DNA of 35,942 nucleotides from assembly GCA_027483385.1 (NCBI GenBank), contig JAIXUT010000136.1, positions 1 to 35,942 of the forward strand, given 5' to 3'. The notes under the pieces were generated by a model, which was given only the letters and a program-made list of their open reading frames with translations, made no database searches and was not told where the DNA came from. This document shows positions 19,106 to 27,978 of this stretch, in pieces. A program made the translations under genes and the position numbers. The stretch comes from Alphaproteobacteria bacterium. Lineage in GTDB: Bacteria > Pseudomonadota > Alphaproteobacteria > UBA2136 > UBA6156. How positions within the stretch are numbered: the first letter of the stretch is position 1; each line of letters starts with the position of its first letter.

Positions 19106-19900
19106 CTATTTAACCCAGTTCAAGCGCCAGCTGGTGCCCAACGGGTTGGTAAAGCTGACGGCAAAATTCATGCCTGTTTGCGGCGGCAGGGTGGTGGTGA
19201 CCAAGCTTACAGTTTGGAAATCCTGCACCGCGTTGTTGGCATCTACCAGGCTTGCCTGCAACACGGGCAATGCGTGTGGCAGGCCAGTGGTGTTCGCCAC
19301 CTGCCCCAAAATGGTTAAAATTCGGGTGTTGCTGATGATCTCGGTCTGGGCTTGCACCTGATGCAGCACCACACCCGCAGGGGCGGCCACAGGGGTTGGT
19401 AAGGCCGTGGCTGGAGCCTGAAACAACGGTACCGTGGGGGCTGCGGCAGGGGGCTGCAAACGCTGCCAGAGCGCCACCACCGCACTGGCTAACCCCACCA
19501 AGGCAATGGTAAACGCCAGCGTGAGCCATTTTTGCTCGCCCAAAATATAGGGCTGCCAGCTTGGCGGCCGTTGGATAAGCTCCTCCAGCCGCACCACAGG
19601 TGCTGCGGAAATTTCTGCAACTGGGGCAGAATGTGCAATGGGGTCTGTGCTTGGGGTTGCTGCGCTTGAGGAATCGGGCGATGCATCTTCGGGCGGGCTT
19701 GGCACTTGGGGCGAATCTAAGGTCTCTTGCGCGGGTGCCTCGGCAGGCGTTTCAGGCGCGGGCCGCGGCACCAGCCACAGGTGCCCGCAGCTGGCACACT
19801 TAAGCTTGCGGCCCTTCGGCCCAATCTTGGCCAAAGGCACCGCGTAGCCTGCCCCGCACTTGGGGCATGCCACCTGCACAGTTGCCGCATTGCCTGTCAT
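19106..19900 (-). CDS. MJ0042-type zinc-ribbon protein with a TM segment and DUF3426-like C-terminal domain
   Basis: QVACPKCGAGYAVPLAKIGPKGRKLKCASCGHLWLVP; Pro/Ala-rich linker; single TM; C-terminal ILTILGQVANTTGLPHALPVLQASLVDAN...; divergent from ftsE. Confidence 0.85.
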   Translation of the reverse strand: MTGNAATVQVACPKCGAGYAVPLAKIGPKGRKLKCASCGHLWLVPRPAPETPAEAPAQETLDSPQVPSPPEDASPDSSSAATPSTDPIAHSAPVAEISAAPVVRLEELIQRPPSWQPYILGEQKWLTLAFTIALVGLASAVVALWQRLQPPAAAPTVPLFQAPATALPTPVAAPAGVVLHQVQAQTEIISNTRILTILGQVANTTGLPHALPVLQASLVDANNAVQDFQTVSLVTTTLPPQTGMNFAVSFTNPLGTSWRLNWVK

Positions 19901-19950
19901 GCATCCATGCTAGACGATTTCTGAATGTTCGGCTACATTCATGGCCTATC

Positions 19951-20631
19951 ATGTCAGCAACTGCGGCACCCCCGATGTTTTCACTTTCAGGTGTGGGCTA
20001 CCGCTATGGCCCCGCCATGCCGCTGGCTCTCAAAAACCTGAGCCTCACCGTGCCCCAGGGCAGCTTCCATTTGCTGACGGGCCCCAGTGGGGCAGGCAAA
20101 ACTACGCTGTTTAATTTACTTACTTTGGCCATGTTGCCGACCGAAGGCAGCCTAACTTTTTTAGGTACCGACGTCGCCACCGCCAGCCGCGCCGAACGCG
20201 CCGCCTTGCGGCGCCAAATTGGCGTGGTGTGGCAGGATTTTCGGCTGCTGCCGCACCTCACAGTGCGGGAAAACATTTCCCTGCCATTGCAACTTCAAGG
20301 CACATTGGGCCAAGCCGAACACGACGCGATTGCCCAATTGCTGGGTTGGGTGGGCCTCGAAGCCCTGGCCGACCGCCCTGCGGGTGGCCTCTCGGGCGGC
20401 GAACAGCAGCGCACCGCCATCGCCCGTGCGGTGGTGCATCACCCCAAATTGCTGATTGCCGATGAACCCACGGGCAACGTGGATGCTGCGATGGCGCGGA
20501 AAATTTTGCACCTGTTTACCGAACTGCACAAACAGGGCACCACCATCGTGCTCGCCACCCACGATTCGGCCCTGATTGGCAGCAAACAGGCGCCCGTCCT
20601 TACCCTGGCACATGGAGAATTGGTGGCATGA
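19951..20631 (+). CDS. ftsE: Cell-division ATP-binding protein FtsE
   Basis: Walker A GPSGAGKTTL, LSGGEQQRTAIARAV signature, Walker B LLIADEPTG; followed by ftsX. Confidence 0.9.
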   Translation: MSATAAPPMFSLSGVGYRYGPAMPLALKNLSLTVPQGSFHLLTGPSGAGKTTLFNLLTLAMLPTEGSLTFLGTDVATASRAERAALRRQIGVVWQDFRLLPHLTVRENISLPLQLQGTLGQAEHDAIAQLLGWVGLEALADRPAGGLSGGEQQRTAIARAVVHHPKLLIADEPTGNVDAAMARKILHLFTELHKQGTTIVLATHDSALIGSKQAPVLTLAHGELVA

Positions 20632-21470
20632 ACCGCACCCTCGCCCAAGCCCTGAACCTGCCGCGTACCCGCCTGTTTCGGGCACTGGGCATCATTGCCG
20701 CCCTGTTGGCCTGCACGATTGCCTTACTCGCCGCAGGCGCTGGCCTGCTGCAAAACCTTTATGGCAACTGGCAGCTACAAAAGGCCAACAGCATTTTGGT
20801 TTATCTGCCACCCGAAACCCCTGCCAGTGCCCTTTCGCCGCTCACCACCACCCTGCCAACTTTGGCAGGTGTGGCTGCGGTGCGGCAAATCCCGCAGGCC
20901 GAATTGCAGCAAAGCCTGGCGATGGTGCTGCCCGCCAACCTGCCCGCCAGCAGCCTGCCCTTGCCCGTAGTGGCTGAAGTGGTGCTGCAACGCGGCGCCA
21001 ACCGAGCCCCAATTTTAAGCGCCTTGGCCCAAGCCTTCCCGCAGGCCGAGCTGGATGACCAGCAAACCTTGCTGAGCCGCGTGGCCGAAAGCGTGCGCGT
21101 GCTGCAGCTGGCGGCGGGTGGTTTGGGGTTAATTTTATTGGTGGTCTTGGGGCTGTTCATGGCCCTTACCTTGCGGGCAGGGTTGCTGGCCCAAGAGGCC
21201 GTGGTACGGCTGCTGTTGCAACTTGGCGCGACCGATGGGGCCCTGGCCCGGGCCATTACTGGGCAAACTCTGTGGCCCGTGGCATTGGGCACGGCCGTGG
21301 GTACGGCGGTGGCGGCCATGGTGCTACTGGCCAGTGCGGCTTGGCCTGCGGTGGCCGCGTATCACGGCGCGAACATTTGGCTTGCGGTGGTGCTCATGCC
21401 GCTGGTGTTGCCGTTGGTGGCGGCGGCAACAGCCTGGCTTGTCAGTTTAAAATTGCTGCGTCAGGCCTAA
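20628..21470 (+). CDS. ftsX: Cell-division permease-like protein FtsX
   Basis: Four predicted TM segments, 4-nt overlap with ftsE, FtsX-like topology; N-terminal TM followed by an extracytoplasmic domain. Confidence 0.85.
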   Translation: MNRTLAQALNLPRTRLFRALGIIAALLACTIALLAAGAGLLQNLYGNWQLQKANSILVYLPPETPASALSPLTTTLPTLAGVAAVRQIPQAELQQSLAMVLPANLPASSLPLPVVAEVVLQRGANRAPILSALAQAFPQAELDDQQTLLSRVAESVRVLQLAAGGLGLILLVVLGLFMALTLRAGLLAQEAVVRLLLQLGATDGALARAITGQTLWPVALGTAVGTAVAAMVLLASAAWPAVAAYHGANIWLAVVLMPLVLPLVAAATAWLVSLKLLRQA

Positions 21471-21475
21471 CTTAA

Positions 21476-22012
21476 GTGCGCCTGCTGGCCAAATTATTTC
21501 TGGTGTTGGGCCTGCTCTATGGCCTGGGGCTGGCGGGGTTTGTGGCGCTGCTGCCAAGCCCTTTTACCACGCTGCCGCCAGGCCTGCAGGGCCTCGCCAC
21601 CTTTACGGGTGGCGCTGGGCGCGTGGCCACCACATTGCGGTTGGTGCAGGCGGGCTTTGCGGGCCCGGTGCTGATCAGCGGTATTAACCCGCAAAGCCAG
21701 CTGGCCGAAATTGAAGAACTGACGGGCCTTGAAAGCCCCCTAGTCCCCGCGCAACGGCAGCAAATCATGCTCGATAGCGCCAGCACCACGCGCGAGAACC
21801 TTCTCAGTTTACAAATATGGGCCACCACCGCCAACCTGCAGCGGGTTGGGCTGATTACCAGCACCTACCACGCCGCGCGGGTGCGGGCCTTAGGCTGGTG
21901 GCTGGCGCCCGAACTTAACTTGGTGCTGCTGCCCGTCCAGCCCGAAGATACCAGCTTTCGGGTGCTGCTGCGCGAGTACCACAAGCTGCTGGCGGCCCCG
22001 ATACTCCGTTAA
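21476..22012 (+). CDS. YdcF/DUF218 family protein
   Basis: N-terminal TM, FTGGAGRVATTLRLVQAGFAGPVLISG, SASTTRENLLSL, VGLITSTYHAARVRAL. Confidence 0.85.
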   Translation: MRLLAKLFLVLGLLYGLGLAGFVALLPSPFTTLPPGLQGLATFTGGAGRVATTLRLVQAGFAGPVLISGINPQSQLAEIEELTGLESPLVPAQRQQIMLDSASTTRENLLSLQIWATTANLQRVGLITSTYHAARVRALGWWLAPELNLVLLPVQPEDTSFRVLLREYHKLLAAPILR

Positions 22013-22019
22013 TCGTGGC

Positions 22020-22865
22020 TTAAGGTGCTGCCAGTTCGGCCGCAAGGGCTTCAGGCAAGCTGGGGTGCTGAAAGGTAAAACCGCTGTGCTGTAACTTGGC
22101 GCTGCTCACTGCACAGCTTTTTAGTAAAAGCTGTTCGCCCATTTCACCAAACATGAGTTTTATCATGAACGCGGGCATGGGCAAACAGGCTGGCCGCCGC
22201 AAGACGTGCCCAAGCGCTTTGGCCAAGGCCGCCTGCGGCACAGGGTGGGGTGCCACCAAATTCACGGGCCCCGATAGCGAAGGCATTAACAGGCAGTGCT
22301 GTAAGGCACGGGCCACGTCGGTGCGCGAAATCCAGCTGAGTACCTGCTTACCCGTACCCACTGGCCCACCTACACCTAGGTAAAACGCAGGCAGCATTTT
22401 GGCCAGTGCGCCACCGCTCTTGGCCAGCACCACCCCAATGCGGGCGTGCACCACGCGGACGCCCGCGGGGTAACTGCCAGCCTCCAGCACCTGGCAAATA
22501 TGGGCGGGGAAGCCCGTGCCACGCGGGGCGTCTTCGGCGGCTGGTTGCCAGGTTTCGCCGTAGTGGCCAATCGCGCTGGCAATGATGACCACCGCAGGCG
22601 GCTTGGCCATGTGGGATAAAACCGTTTGTAAACCTTGCACGCCGGCGGCCCGTTCGGCCAGCATGGTGCGTTTAAAAGAATCGCTCCAGCGGGCGGCAAT
22701 GTTGCGGCCCGCCAGGTGTACAACGGCGTCAACGCCATCCAGCACGTCCCAATCCAAGCCCGCGGAAGAACGCCCGACTTTGCGCACGGTGTGGCCCTGT
22801 TCCTGCAATAAGGCGACCAGAGCGCCACCAATCAGGCCACTGGCGCCACTGACTGCGACAATCAC
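22020..22865 (-). CDS. TIGR01777 family (YfcH-like) NAD-dependent epimerase
   Basis: VAVSGASGLIGGALVALLQEQGHTVRKVGRSS, DAVVHLAGRNIAARWSDSFKRTM, ASAIGHYGE, VNLVAPHPV. Confidence 0.88.
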   Translation of the reverse strand: MIVAVSGASGLIGGALVALLQEQGHTVRKVGRSSAGLDWDVLDGVDAVVHLAGRNIAARWSDSFKRTMLAERAAGVQGLQTVLSHMAKPPAVVIIASAIGHYGETWQPAAEDAPRGTGFPAHICQVLEAGSYPAGVRVVHARIGVVLAKSGGALAKMLPAFYLGVGGPVGTGKQVLSWISRTDVARALQHCLLMPSLSGPVNLVAPHPVPQAALAKALGHVLRRPACLPMPAFMIKLMFGEMGEQLLLKSCAVSSAKLQHSGFTFQHPSLPEALAAELAAP

Positions 22866-22871
22866 CGTTAT

Positions 22872-23501
22872 TTACTTCTTAGATTTCATGTCGCGCTCCA
22901 CCAGCACGTGGTCAATCAGGCCGTACTTTTTGGCCTCGGGCGCGGTCATGAAGTTATCGCGCTCAGTATCTTCGGCAATTTTGGCTTCGCTCTGGCCCGT
23001 ATGGCCCGCCAAAATTTTGTTAATCATGTCGCGCGTACGCTTGATTTCTTCGGCCTGAATCAGAATATCGCTGGCCTGCCCCTGCGCCCCACCCAAGGGC
23101 TGGTGAATCATCACACGGCTGTTACTCAGGGCATAGCGCTTGCCCGCCGCCCCACCTGCCAGCAACAAGGCCCCCATGCTGGCGGCCTGGCCAATCACGA
23201 TGGTCGAAACCGGGCACTTGATGTATTGCATGGTATCGTAAATCGCCATACCGGCGGTGACGACGCCGCCTGGTGAATTGATGTAAAAATTAATATCGGC
23301 CTCGGGGTTTTCGCTTTCCAAAAACAGCAGCTGAGCCACAATTAGGTTCGCCATATGCTCTTCCACTTGGCCGGTGCAAAAAATCACACGCTCCTTCAGT
23401 AGGCGGCTGTAAATATCGTAGGCCCGTTCGCCCCGGGCCGATTGCTCGACCACCATTGGCACCAGATTATTTTCGGGGCTGAAGAGATTTTTTACAAACA
23501 T
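22872..23501 (-). CDS. clpP: ATP-dependent Clp protease proteolytic subunit
   Basis: [108 protein letters not shown]. Confidence 0.96.
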   Translation of the reverse strand: MFVKNLFSPENNLVPMVVEQSARGERAYDIYSRLLKERVIFCTGQVEEHMANLIVAQLLFLESENPEADINFYINSPGGVVTAGMAIYDTMQYIKCPVSTIVIGQAASMGALLLAGGAAGKRYALSNSRVMIHQPLGGAQGQASDILIQAEEIKRTRDMINKILAGHTGQSEAKIAEDTERDNFMTAPEAKKYGLIDHVLVERDMKSKK

Positions 23502-23609
23502 AGGGAGGTGCCTTTCGGGTTGGCGCTGATTGTTGTTGAACGGGTTGCCTGTGGCAGCACTTTAAGGGTAATGATGGCCCATCAGCAAGACTATGAGAGG
23601 CAACCAGTG

Positions 23610-24674
23610 ATGAAAACCCGCCCACTTGGCACCACCGACCTGCACGTGTCCGAAATTTGTCTCGGCACCATGACCTGGGGCACCCAAAACACCGAGGCCG
23701 AGGCCTTTGCCCAAATGGATTACGCGCTTGGCGCCGGTGTTACCTTTTGGGATACCGCCGAAATGTACCCCACCAATCCCGTGAAGCTGGAAACTATGGG
23801 CGACAGCGAACGGATGATTGGCCGTTACTTTGCCCAGCGCCCGACCGTGCGCAACAGCGTGGTGCTGGCCAGTAAAATTACCGGCCCCGGGCGCTACAAA
23901 CTGCGCGAGGAAAGCAACATTACCCCCACCACCTTGGCGCAGGCGCTAGAAGCCAGCCTGGAGCGCCTCAATACCGACTATCTCGATTTATACCAGCTGC
24001 ATTGGCCAAACCGTGGCAATTACCACTGGAGCGGCCACTGGCATTACGCCGGCGTGGGCAGCGCGATAGTGCAGCAAAAAACCGAGCGGATTGAGGCCGA
24101 CTTGCTGGCCATTTTAGAAACCCTCGATGGTTTTGTGAAAGCGGGGAAAATTCGACACTGGGGCCTAAGCAACGATAGCAGCTGGGGCACTATGAAGTAT
24201 CTGCAGCTGGCCGAAAAGCACGGGCTCGCCAAGCCAGTTTCAATTCAAAACGAGTTTAACCTGACGTGCCGCCTGTTCGAGCCTGATCTGGCTGAAGTAA
24301 GCCTGCGTGAAAAGGTCGGGCTGCTGGCCTGGAGCCCGCTGGCGGGCGGCTTCTTAAGTGGCAAATATTACGGGGGAACGCGCCCCGCAGGCAGCCGCGC
24401 AGCCTTGGCGGGCTACAGCGGTGGCCAACGCCACACGCCGCAAGCGCAGGCAGCCGTGGATGCCTACACCGATCTCGCCCGTGTCCATGGCCTGGAGATG
24501 AGCCAAATGGCCATCGCCTTTACGCTGGCGATGCCCTTTACCACCAGCAGCATTATTGGTGCCACCACCATGGAGCAGCTGAAAAGCAACATTAGCGCCG
24601 CCGACTTAACCCTTTCCGCCGAAGTGCTGGCCGGGATTGCGGCAATTCATAAGCAGTACCCAATGCCGTATTAG
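23610..24674 (+). CDS. Aldo/keto reductase (Tas-like)
   Basis: MKTRPLGTTDLHVSEICLGTMTWGTQNTEAEAFAQMDYAL, FWDTAEMYP, LDLYQLHWPNR, KIRHWGLSN. Confidence 0.9.
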   Translation: MKTRPLGTTDLHVSEICLGTMTWGTQNTEAEAFAQMDYALGAGVTFWDTAEMYPTNPVKLETMGDSERMIGRYFAQRPTVRNSVVLASKITGPGRYKLREESNITPTTLAQALEASLERLNTDYLDLYQLHWPNRGNYHWSGHWHYAGVGSAIVQQKTERIEADLLAILETLDGFVKAGKIRHWGLSNDSSWGTMKYLQLAEKHGLAKPVSIQNEFNLTCRLFEPDLAEVSLREKVGLLAWSPLAGGFLSGKYYGGTRPAGSRAALAGYSGGQRHTPQAQAAVDAYTDLARVHGLEMSQMAIAFTLAMPFTTSSIIGATTMEQLKSNISAADLTLSAEVLAGIAAIHKQYPMPY

Positions 24675-25240
24675 TGAAAACCAATTTTGTGACTTCTCCA
24701 TGTGTCATCCTGAGTGAAACGAAGGACCCAGGTCTTTTTCATGAGGCCAAGACCTGGGTCCTTCGCGTTGCTCAGGATGACAGGCTTTTTTTATATGTTT
24801 GGTTCGTTGTTTTGGTAAGCAGTCTCATTGCGTGCACCCCCCTTCAAAACATTCCCCCACACACTCCCACCCAAACCTTTGGCCCGTGGAATGTCAGCCA
24901 ATGCACCATTTCAACCCGCGCAGCCGATGTTTGGGTAATCACCACAGGCAGCCTTACGTTTGGCGGCGAACTTGAGTTTCAGGCCCAGTTTACCCCGCCC
25001 TTGGTGCGGCCACCCTTTGCCACCATCAGCGGGCGGCCCATACCTGTGCGCATCGAAGGCGCCAACCGAACCTATAACCTATTCATCCCTTACAACCCCG
25101 AGAATGGGGCGCATTTTCTGCAAACTGGCAGCTTCATCACCCTTACTTACCAGCCACTGGGGCGTACCGACCTGCAAGATGTCAGCTTCCCAACGGCGCC
25201 TTTGATGCAGGCTTTGGGCGCCATTGCGGGCTGCCCGTAG
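24674..25240 (+). CDS. Putative lipoprotein; N-terminus read through a palindromic repeat
   Basis: Hydrophobic stretch RLFLYVWFVVLVSSLIAC (lipobox-like LIAC) followed by TPLQNIPPHTPTQTF. The only in-frame GTG starts found lie upstream of the repeat (24674, 24689). Confidence 0.6.
   Translation: MKTNFVTSPCVILSETKDPGLFHEAKTWVLRVAQDDRLFLYVWFVVLVSSLIACTPLQNIPPHTPTQTFGPWNVSQCTISTRAADVWVITTGSLTFGGELEFQAQFTPPLVRPPFATISGRPIPVRIEGANRTYNLFIPYNPENGAHFLQTGSFITLTYQPLGRTDLQDVSFPTAPLMQALGAIAGCP
24703..24782. repeat. Palindromic dispersed-type repeat (tgtcatcctgag...ctcaggatgaca)
   Basis: Left arm 24703-24737 tgtcatcctgagtgaaacgaaggacccaggtcttt; right arm 24748-24782 is its near-perfect reverse complement. 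Confidence 0.9.
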
Positions 25241-25261
25241 GCATTTCCCCACTTTTTAGCC

Positions 25262-25291
25262 TTGACAGCCCCCGTACCGACGGCCTAAAGC
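25262..25291 (+). promoter_or_regulatory. Candidate promoter for rpsA
   Basis: TTGACA at 25262-25267, then about 17-18 nt later CTAAAG/TAAAGC; lies in the intergenic gap before rpsA. Confidence 0.4.
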
Positions 25292-25393
25292 AAAGTTATT
25301 CTTGGCAAAAGCCGATGCCAAGGCCGCGATATCCGCGCCGCCCGTGCACTGCATGAGGGGGCATCAACCTCGGCCTACCTTGAAAGTGACCTT

Positions 25394-27244
25394 ATGTCCG
25401 AAACCCCCAAAACAGCTGCCGCTACCACCGAATTTGCCGTGGCCAACGAAACCTTGCAGGCCGCCTTCGATATCGATTTTGCCCGCCGCCTGGAAGATAC
25501 CTTCACCGACGCCCACCCCGTGATTGGCAGCGTGGTGAAAGGCGTGATTGTGCACGTGGATTCCGAAGCCGTCAGCATCGATATTGGCCTCAAAACCGAA
25601 GGCCGTATTCCGCTGAAGGAATTTGAAGATTTTAACACGGGTGAAGTGAAGGTTGCCGTGGGCGACCTGGTAGATGTGTTTGTGGAAAACCTCGATGACC
25701 GCAAGGCCGAGGCCCGCCTCAGCCGCGAAAAGGCCCGCCGCGAGGAAGTGATGGGCGCGCTGGAAAACGCCCAAAAGGCCAACGAACCCGTGAAGGGCGT
25801 GATTTTTGGGAAAGTTAAAGGCGGTTTTATGGTAGATATGCAAGGCGTGCTGGGCTTCTTGCCTGGCAGCCAGCTCGATGCCAAGCCAATCACCGACGCC
25901 AACCCCTACATGTACACCCCGCTGGATTTTCAGGTGGTGAAAGTTGACCGCAAGCGCAACAACCTGATTGTAAGCCGCCGCGCCCTGACCGATGACGGCA
26001 CGCTGGCCGACCGCGACAGCCTGCTCTCGGGCCTGAAAGAAGGCAGCCGCACCAAGGGCACCGTGAAGAACATTACCGACTACGGCGCTTTCCTGGATTT
26101 GGGCGGAATTGACGGGCTGCTGCACATCACCGACATTGCCTGGCACCGCATTGGCCACCCTTCCGAAGTGCTGAAAGTGGGCCAGATTGTTGACGTGGTC
26201 GTCACCCGCTTCGATGAAAAAACCCAGCGCGTCAGCTTGGGCATGAAGCAGCTGAACGATGATCCTTGGAAGACTGTCGATAAAACCTACCCCATCGGCG
26301 GCAAGGTGGAAGGCAAGATTACCAACCTGACCGACTACGGCGCCTTTGTGGAATTGGCGCCCGGCGTCGAAGGCCTCATCCACGTGACCGAAATGAGCTG
26401 GACCAAGAAAAATCTGCACCCCTCCCGCGTGGTGCAAAGCGGTCAGACTGTCACCATTCAGGTACTGGAAATCGACCGCGACAAGCGCCGCATTTCGCTT
26501 GGCCTGAAGCAATGCATGGAAAACCCTTGGGATGCCTTTACCCGTGCCAACAAGCAGGGCGATAAGGTGGAAGGCACCGTGCGTTCGATGACCGACTTTG
26601 GCCTGTTCGTGGCTTTAACCGAAGAGATCGACGGCCTGGTCCACGTGAGCGACATTGCTTGGGATAAGGCTGGCGAAGAAGCCCTGAACACCTTCAAAAA
26701 AGGCGACAAGGTAGAAGCCGTGATTCTCTCCATCGACACCGCCAAGGAGCGCGTGGCCCTGGGCATCAAGCAGCTGAGCGGTGAAGGCCCCGCCACCAGC
26801 AGCCAGACCGAAGGCAGCAGCCTGAAAAAGGGTGATGTCGTAATGGTGAAGGTGACTGACACCGACGCCGACAGCATCACGGTTTCCTTGGGTGGCAACG
26901 ATGTCATCATCAAGGCCCGCGACCTGGGCGTTTCCAAGGCCGAACAAGACCCGAACAAGTTCAAGGAAGGTCAGGAAATTCAGGTCAAGGTCATTTCCAC
27001 CATGGGCCGCAAGGTGGGGCTTTCCATCCGCGCCCTGGTGCAGGATGAAGAGCGCGCCGCGGTGGCCGAATACGCCAACCAATCGGAAGAAGGCGAAAGC
27101 GCCCTGGCCGCAGCCCTGAAGGCGGCTGGCGCCAAGAGCAAAACCAAAGCGAAAGCTGCGGACACGACTGAAGCCCCTGCTGCTGAAGCCGAGGCCGAGT
27201 CCGACGCCAAGCCCAAGAAGGCCGCCAAGAAAAAGGCTGAGTAA
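25394..27244 (+). CDS. rpsA: 30S ribosomal protein S1 (multiple S1 domains, A/K-rich C-terminal tail)
   Basis: Repeated S1 motifs: GTVKNITDYGAFLDLGGIDGLLHITDIAW, GKITNLTDYGAFVELAPGVEGLIHVTEMSW, GTVRSMTDFGLFVALTEEIDGLVHVSDIAW. Confidence 0.95.
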   Translation: MSETPKTAAATTEFAVANETLQAAFDIDFARRLEDTFTDAHPVIGSVVKGVIVHVDSEAVSIDIGLKTEGRIPLKEFEDFNTGEVKVAVGDLVDVFVENLDDRKAEARLSREKARREEVMGALENAQKANEPVKGVIFGKVKGGFMVDMQGVLGFLPGSQLDAKPITDANPYMYTPLDFQVVKVDRKRNNLIVSRRALTDDGTLADRDSLLSGLKEGSRTKGTVKNITDYGAFLDLGGIDGLLHITDIAWHRIGHPSEVLKVGQIVDVVVTRFDEKTQRVSLGMKQLNDDPWKTVDKTYPIGGKVEGKITNLTDYGAFVELAPGVEGLIHVTEMSWTKKNLHPSRVVQSGQTVTIQVLEIDRDKRRISLGLKQCMENPWDAFTRANKQGDKVEGTVRSMTDFGLFVALTEEIDGLVHVSDIAWDKAGEEALNTFKKGDKVEAVILSIDTAKERVALGIKQLSGEGPATSSQTEGSSLKKGDVVMVKVTDTDADSITVSLGGNDVIIKARDLGVSKAEQDPNKFKEGQEIQVKVISTMGRKVGLSIRALVQDEERAAVAEYANQSEEGESALAAALKAAGAKSKTKAKAADTTEAPAAEAEAESDAKPKKAAKKKAE

Positions 27245-27260
27245 TTTCAGCTTGTCTCTA

Positions 27261-27285
27261 CCGCCCCACCTGGGGCGGTTTTTTT
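27261..27285 (+). terminator. Rho-independent terminator after rpsA
   Basis: ccgcccc (27261-27267) acct ggggcgg (27272-27278) followed by ttttttt. Confidence 0.9.
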
Positions 27286-27321
27286 ATTGCGCCTAGAATT
27301 ATTTCGTTCAAAAGTATAAGG

Positions 27322-27978
27322 GTGGAAAGCTTGCTTGCCCCGGTCTTGGTTGTTTGCGAACGCACAGCAATGGGCTGGTGGGCCGAGCCGTTCAATGCGC
27401 TCAGCAGCCTTGCGTATGCTGCGGTGGCCATTTATTTTATCTGGCGTTGGCGCAACACCCTGCGCGAACAGGTTTGGTTGGCAAGCTTGCTCGGCCTCCT
27501 CTTGGCGGTCGGGGTGGCTAGCTTCGCCGCCCATACCTTTTCTGTGCGCCTCACGCATCTGCTTAATGGCGCCTTCACGGCCGCCTTTATGGCATTGGCG
27601 TTTTACTTATTGGCCACCCACGCCTTGCGGCTAACTATGTTGCACAGCCTTGGCCTTACAGCTGGTCTGTTGGCCCTCAGTGGGGCCCTTGGCAGCCTGG
27701 CGGGGATGTTGCATGCCCAGCAACAATTGGCCTACCTGCCAGCCTTAATCTTGCTGATGGTTGCGGGAGCAGCCGTGCCGCCGCCTGCCAAGTTTTGGCT
27801 GTGGGGGGCGGCGGCGGCCTTTGCCATTGGCCTGATTTTCCACGCCATCGACTTCCCCACCTGCGCCCTTACCCAAGGGGTTGGCACGCATTGGCTTTGG
27901 CACTTGGCCAACGATGTCCTCATGACCTGTTTGCTCTTGGCGTTGTACCAGCTCATGAAAGACCCACGCCATGCTTGA
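27322..27978 (+). CDS. CREST/ceramidase-like multi-pass membrane protein (paralog A)
   Basis: CERTAMGWWAEPFNALSSLAYAAVAIYF ... AAHTFSVRLTHLLNG ... DFPTCALTQGVGTHWLWHLAND; seven-TM-like hydropathy; motif pattern of the alkaline ceramidase superfamily. Confidence 0.65.
   Translation: MESLLAPVLVVCERTAMGWWAEPFNALSSLAYAAVAIYFIWRWRNTLREQVWLASLLGLLLAVGVASFAAHTFSVRLTHLLNGAFTAAFMALAFYLLATHALRLTMLHSLGLTAGLLALSGALGSLAGMLHAQQQLAYLPALILLMVAGAAVPPPAKFWLWGAAAAFAIGLIFHAIDFPTCALTQGVGTHWLWHLANDVLMTCLLLALYQLMKDPRHA

Noticed and set aside
19867-19950. Upstream part of the FtsE ORF
   Set aside because: It overlaps the divergent zinc-ribbon gene; a start near ATG 19951 fits FtsE length and the ABC N-terminus.
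23442-23609. Upstream part of the aldo/keto reductase ORF overlapping clpP
   Set aside because: It overlaps the clpP 5' end on the opposite strand; MKTRPLGTTDLHVSEICLGTMTWG at 23610 is the canonical start.
25364-26512. 382-aa minus-strand ORF opposite rpsA (and other long antisense ORFs, e.g. 109-570, 4758-5770, 26615-27082)
   Set aside because: These are shadow ORFs created by strong GC-rich codon bias opposite clearly recognisable genes; they show composition-driven H/G/A-rich sequences and no family motifs.
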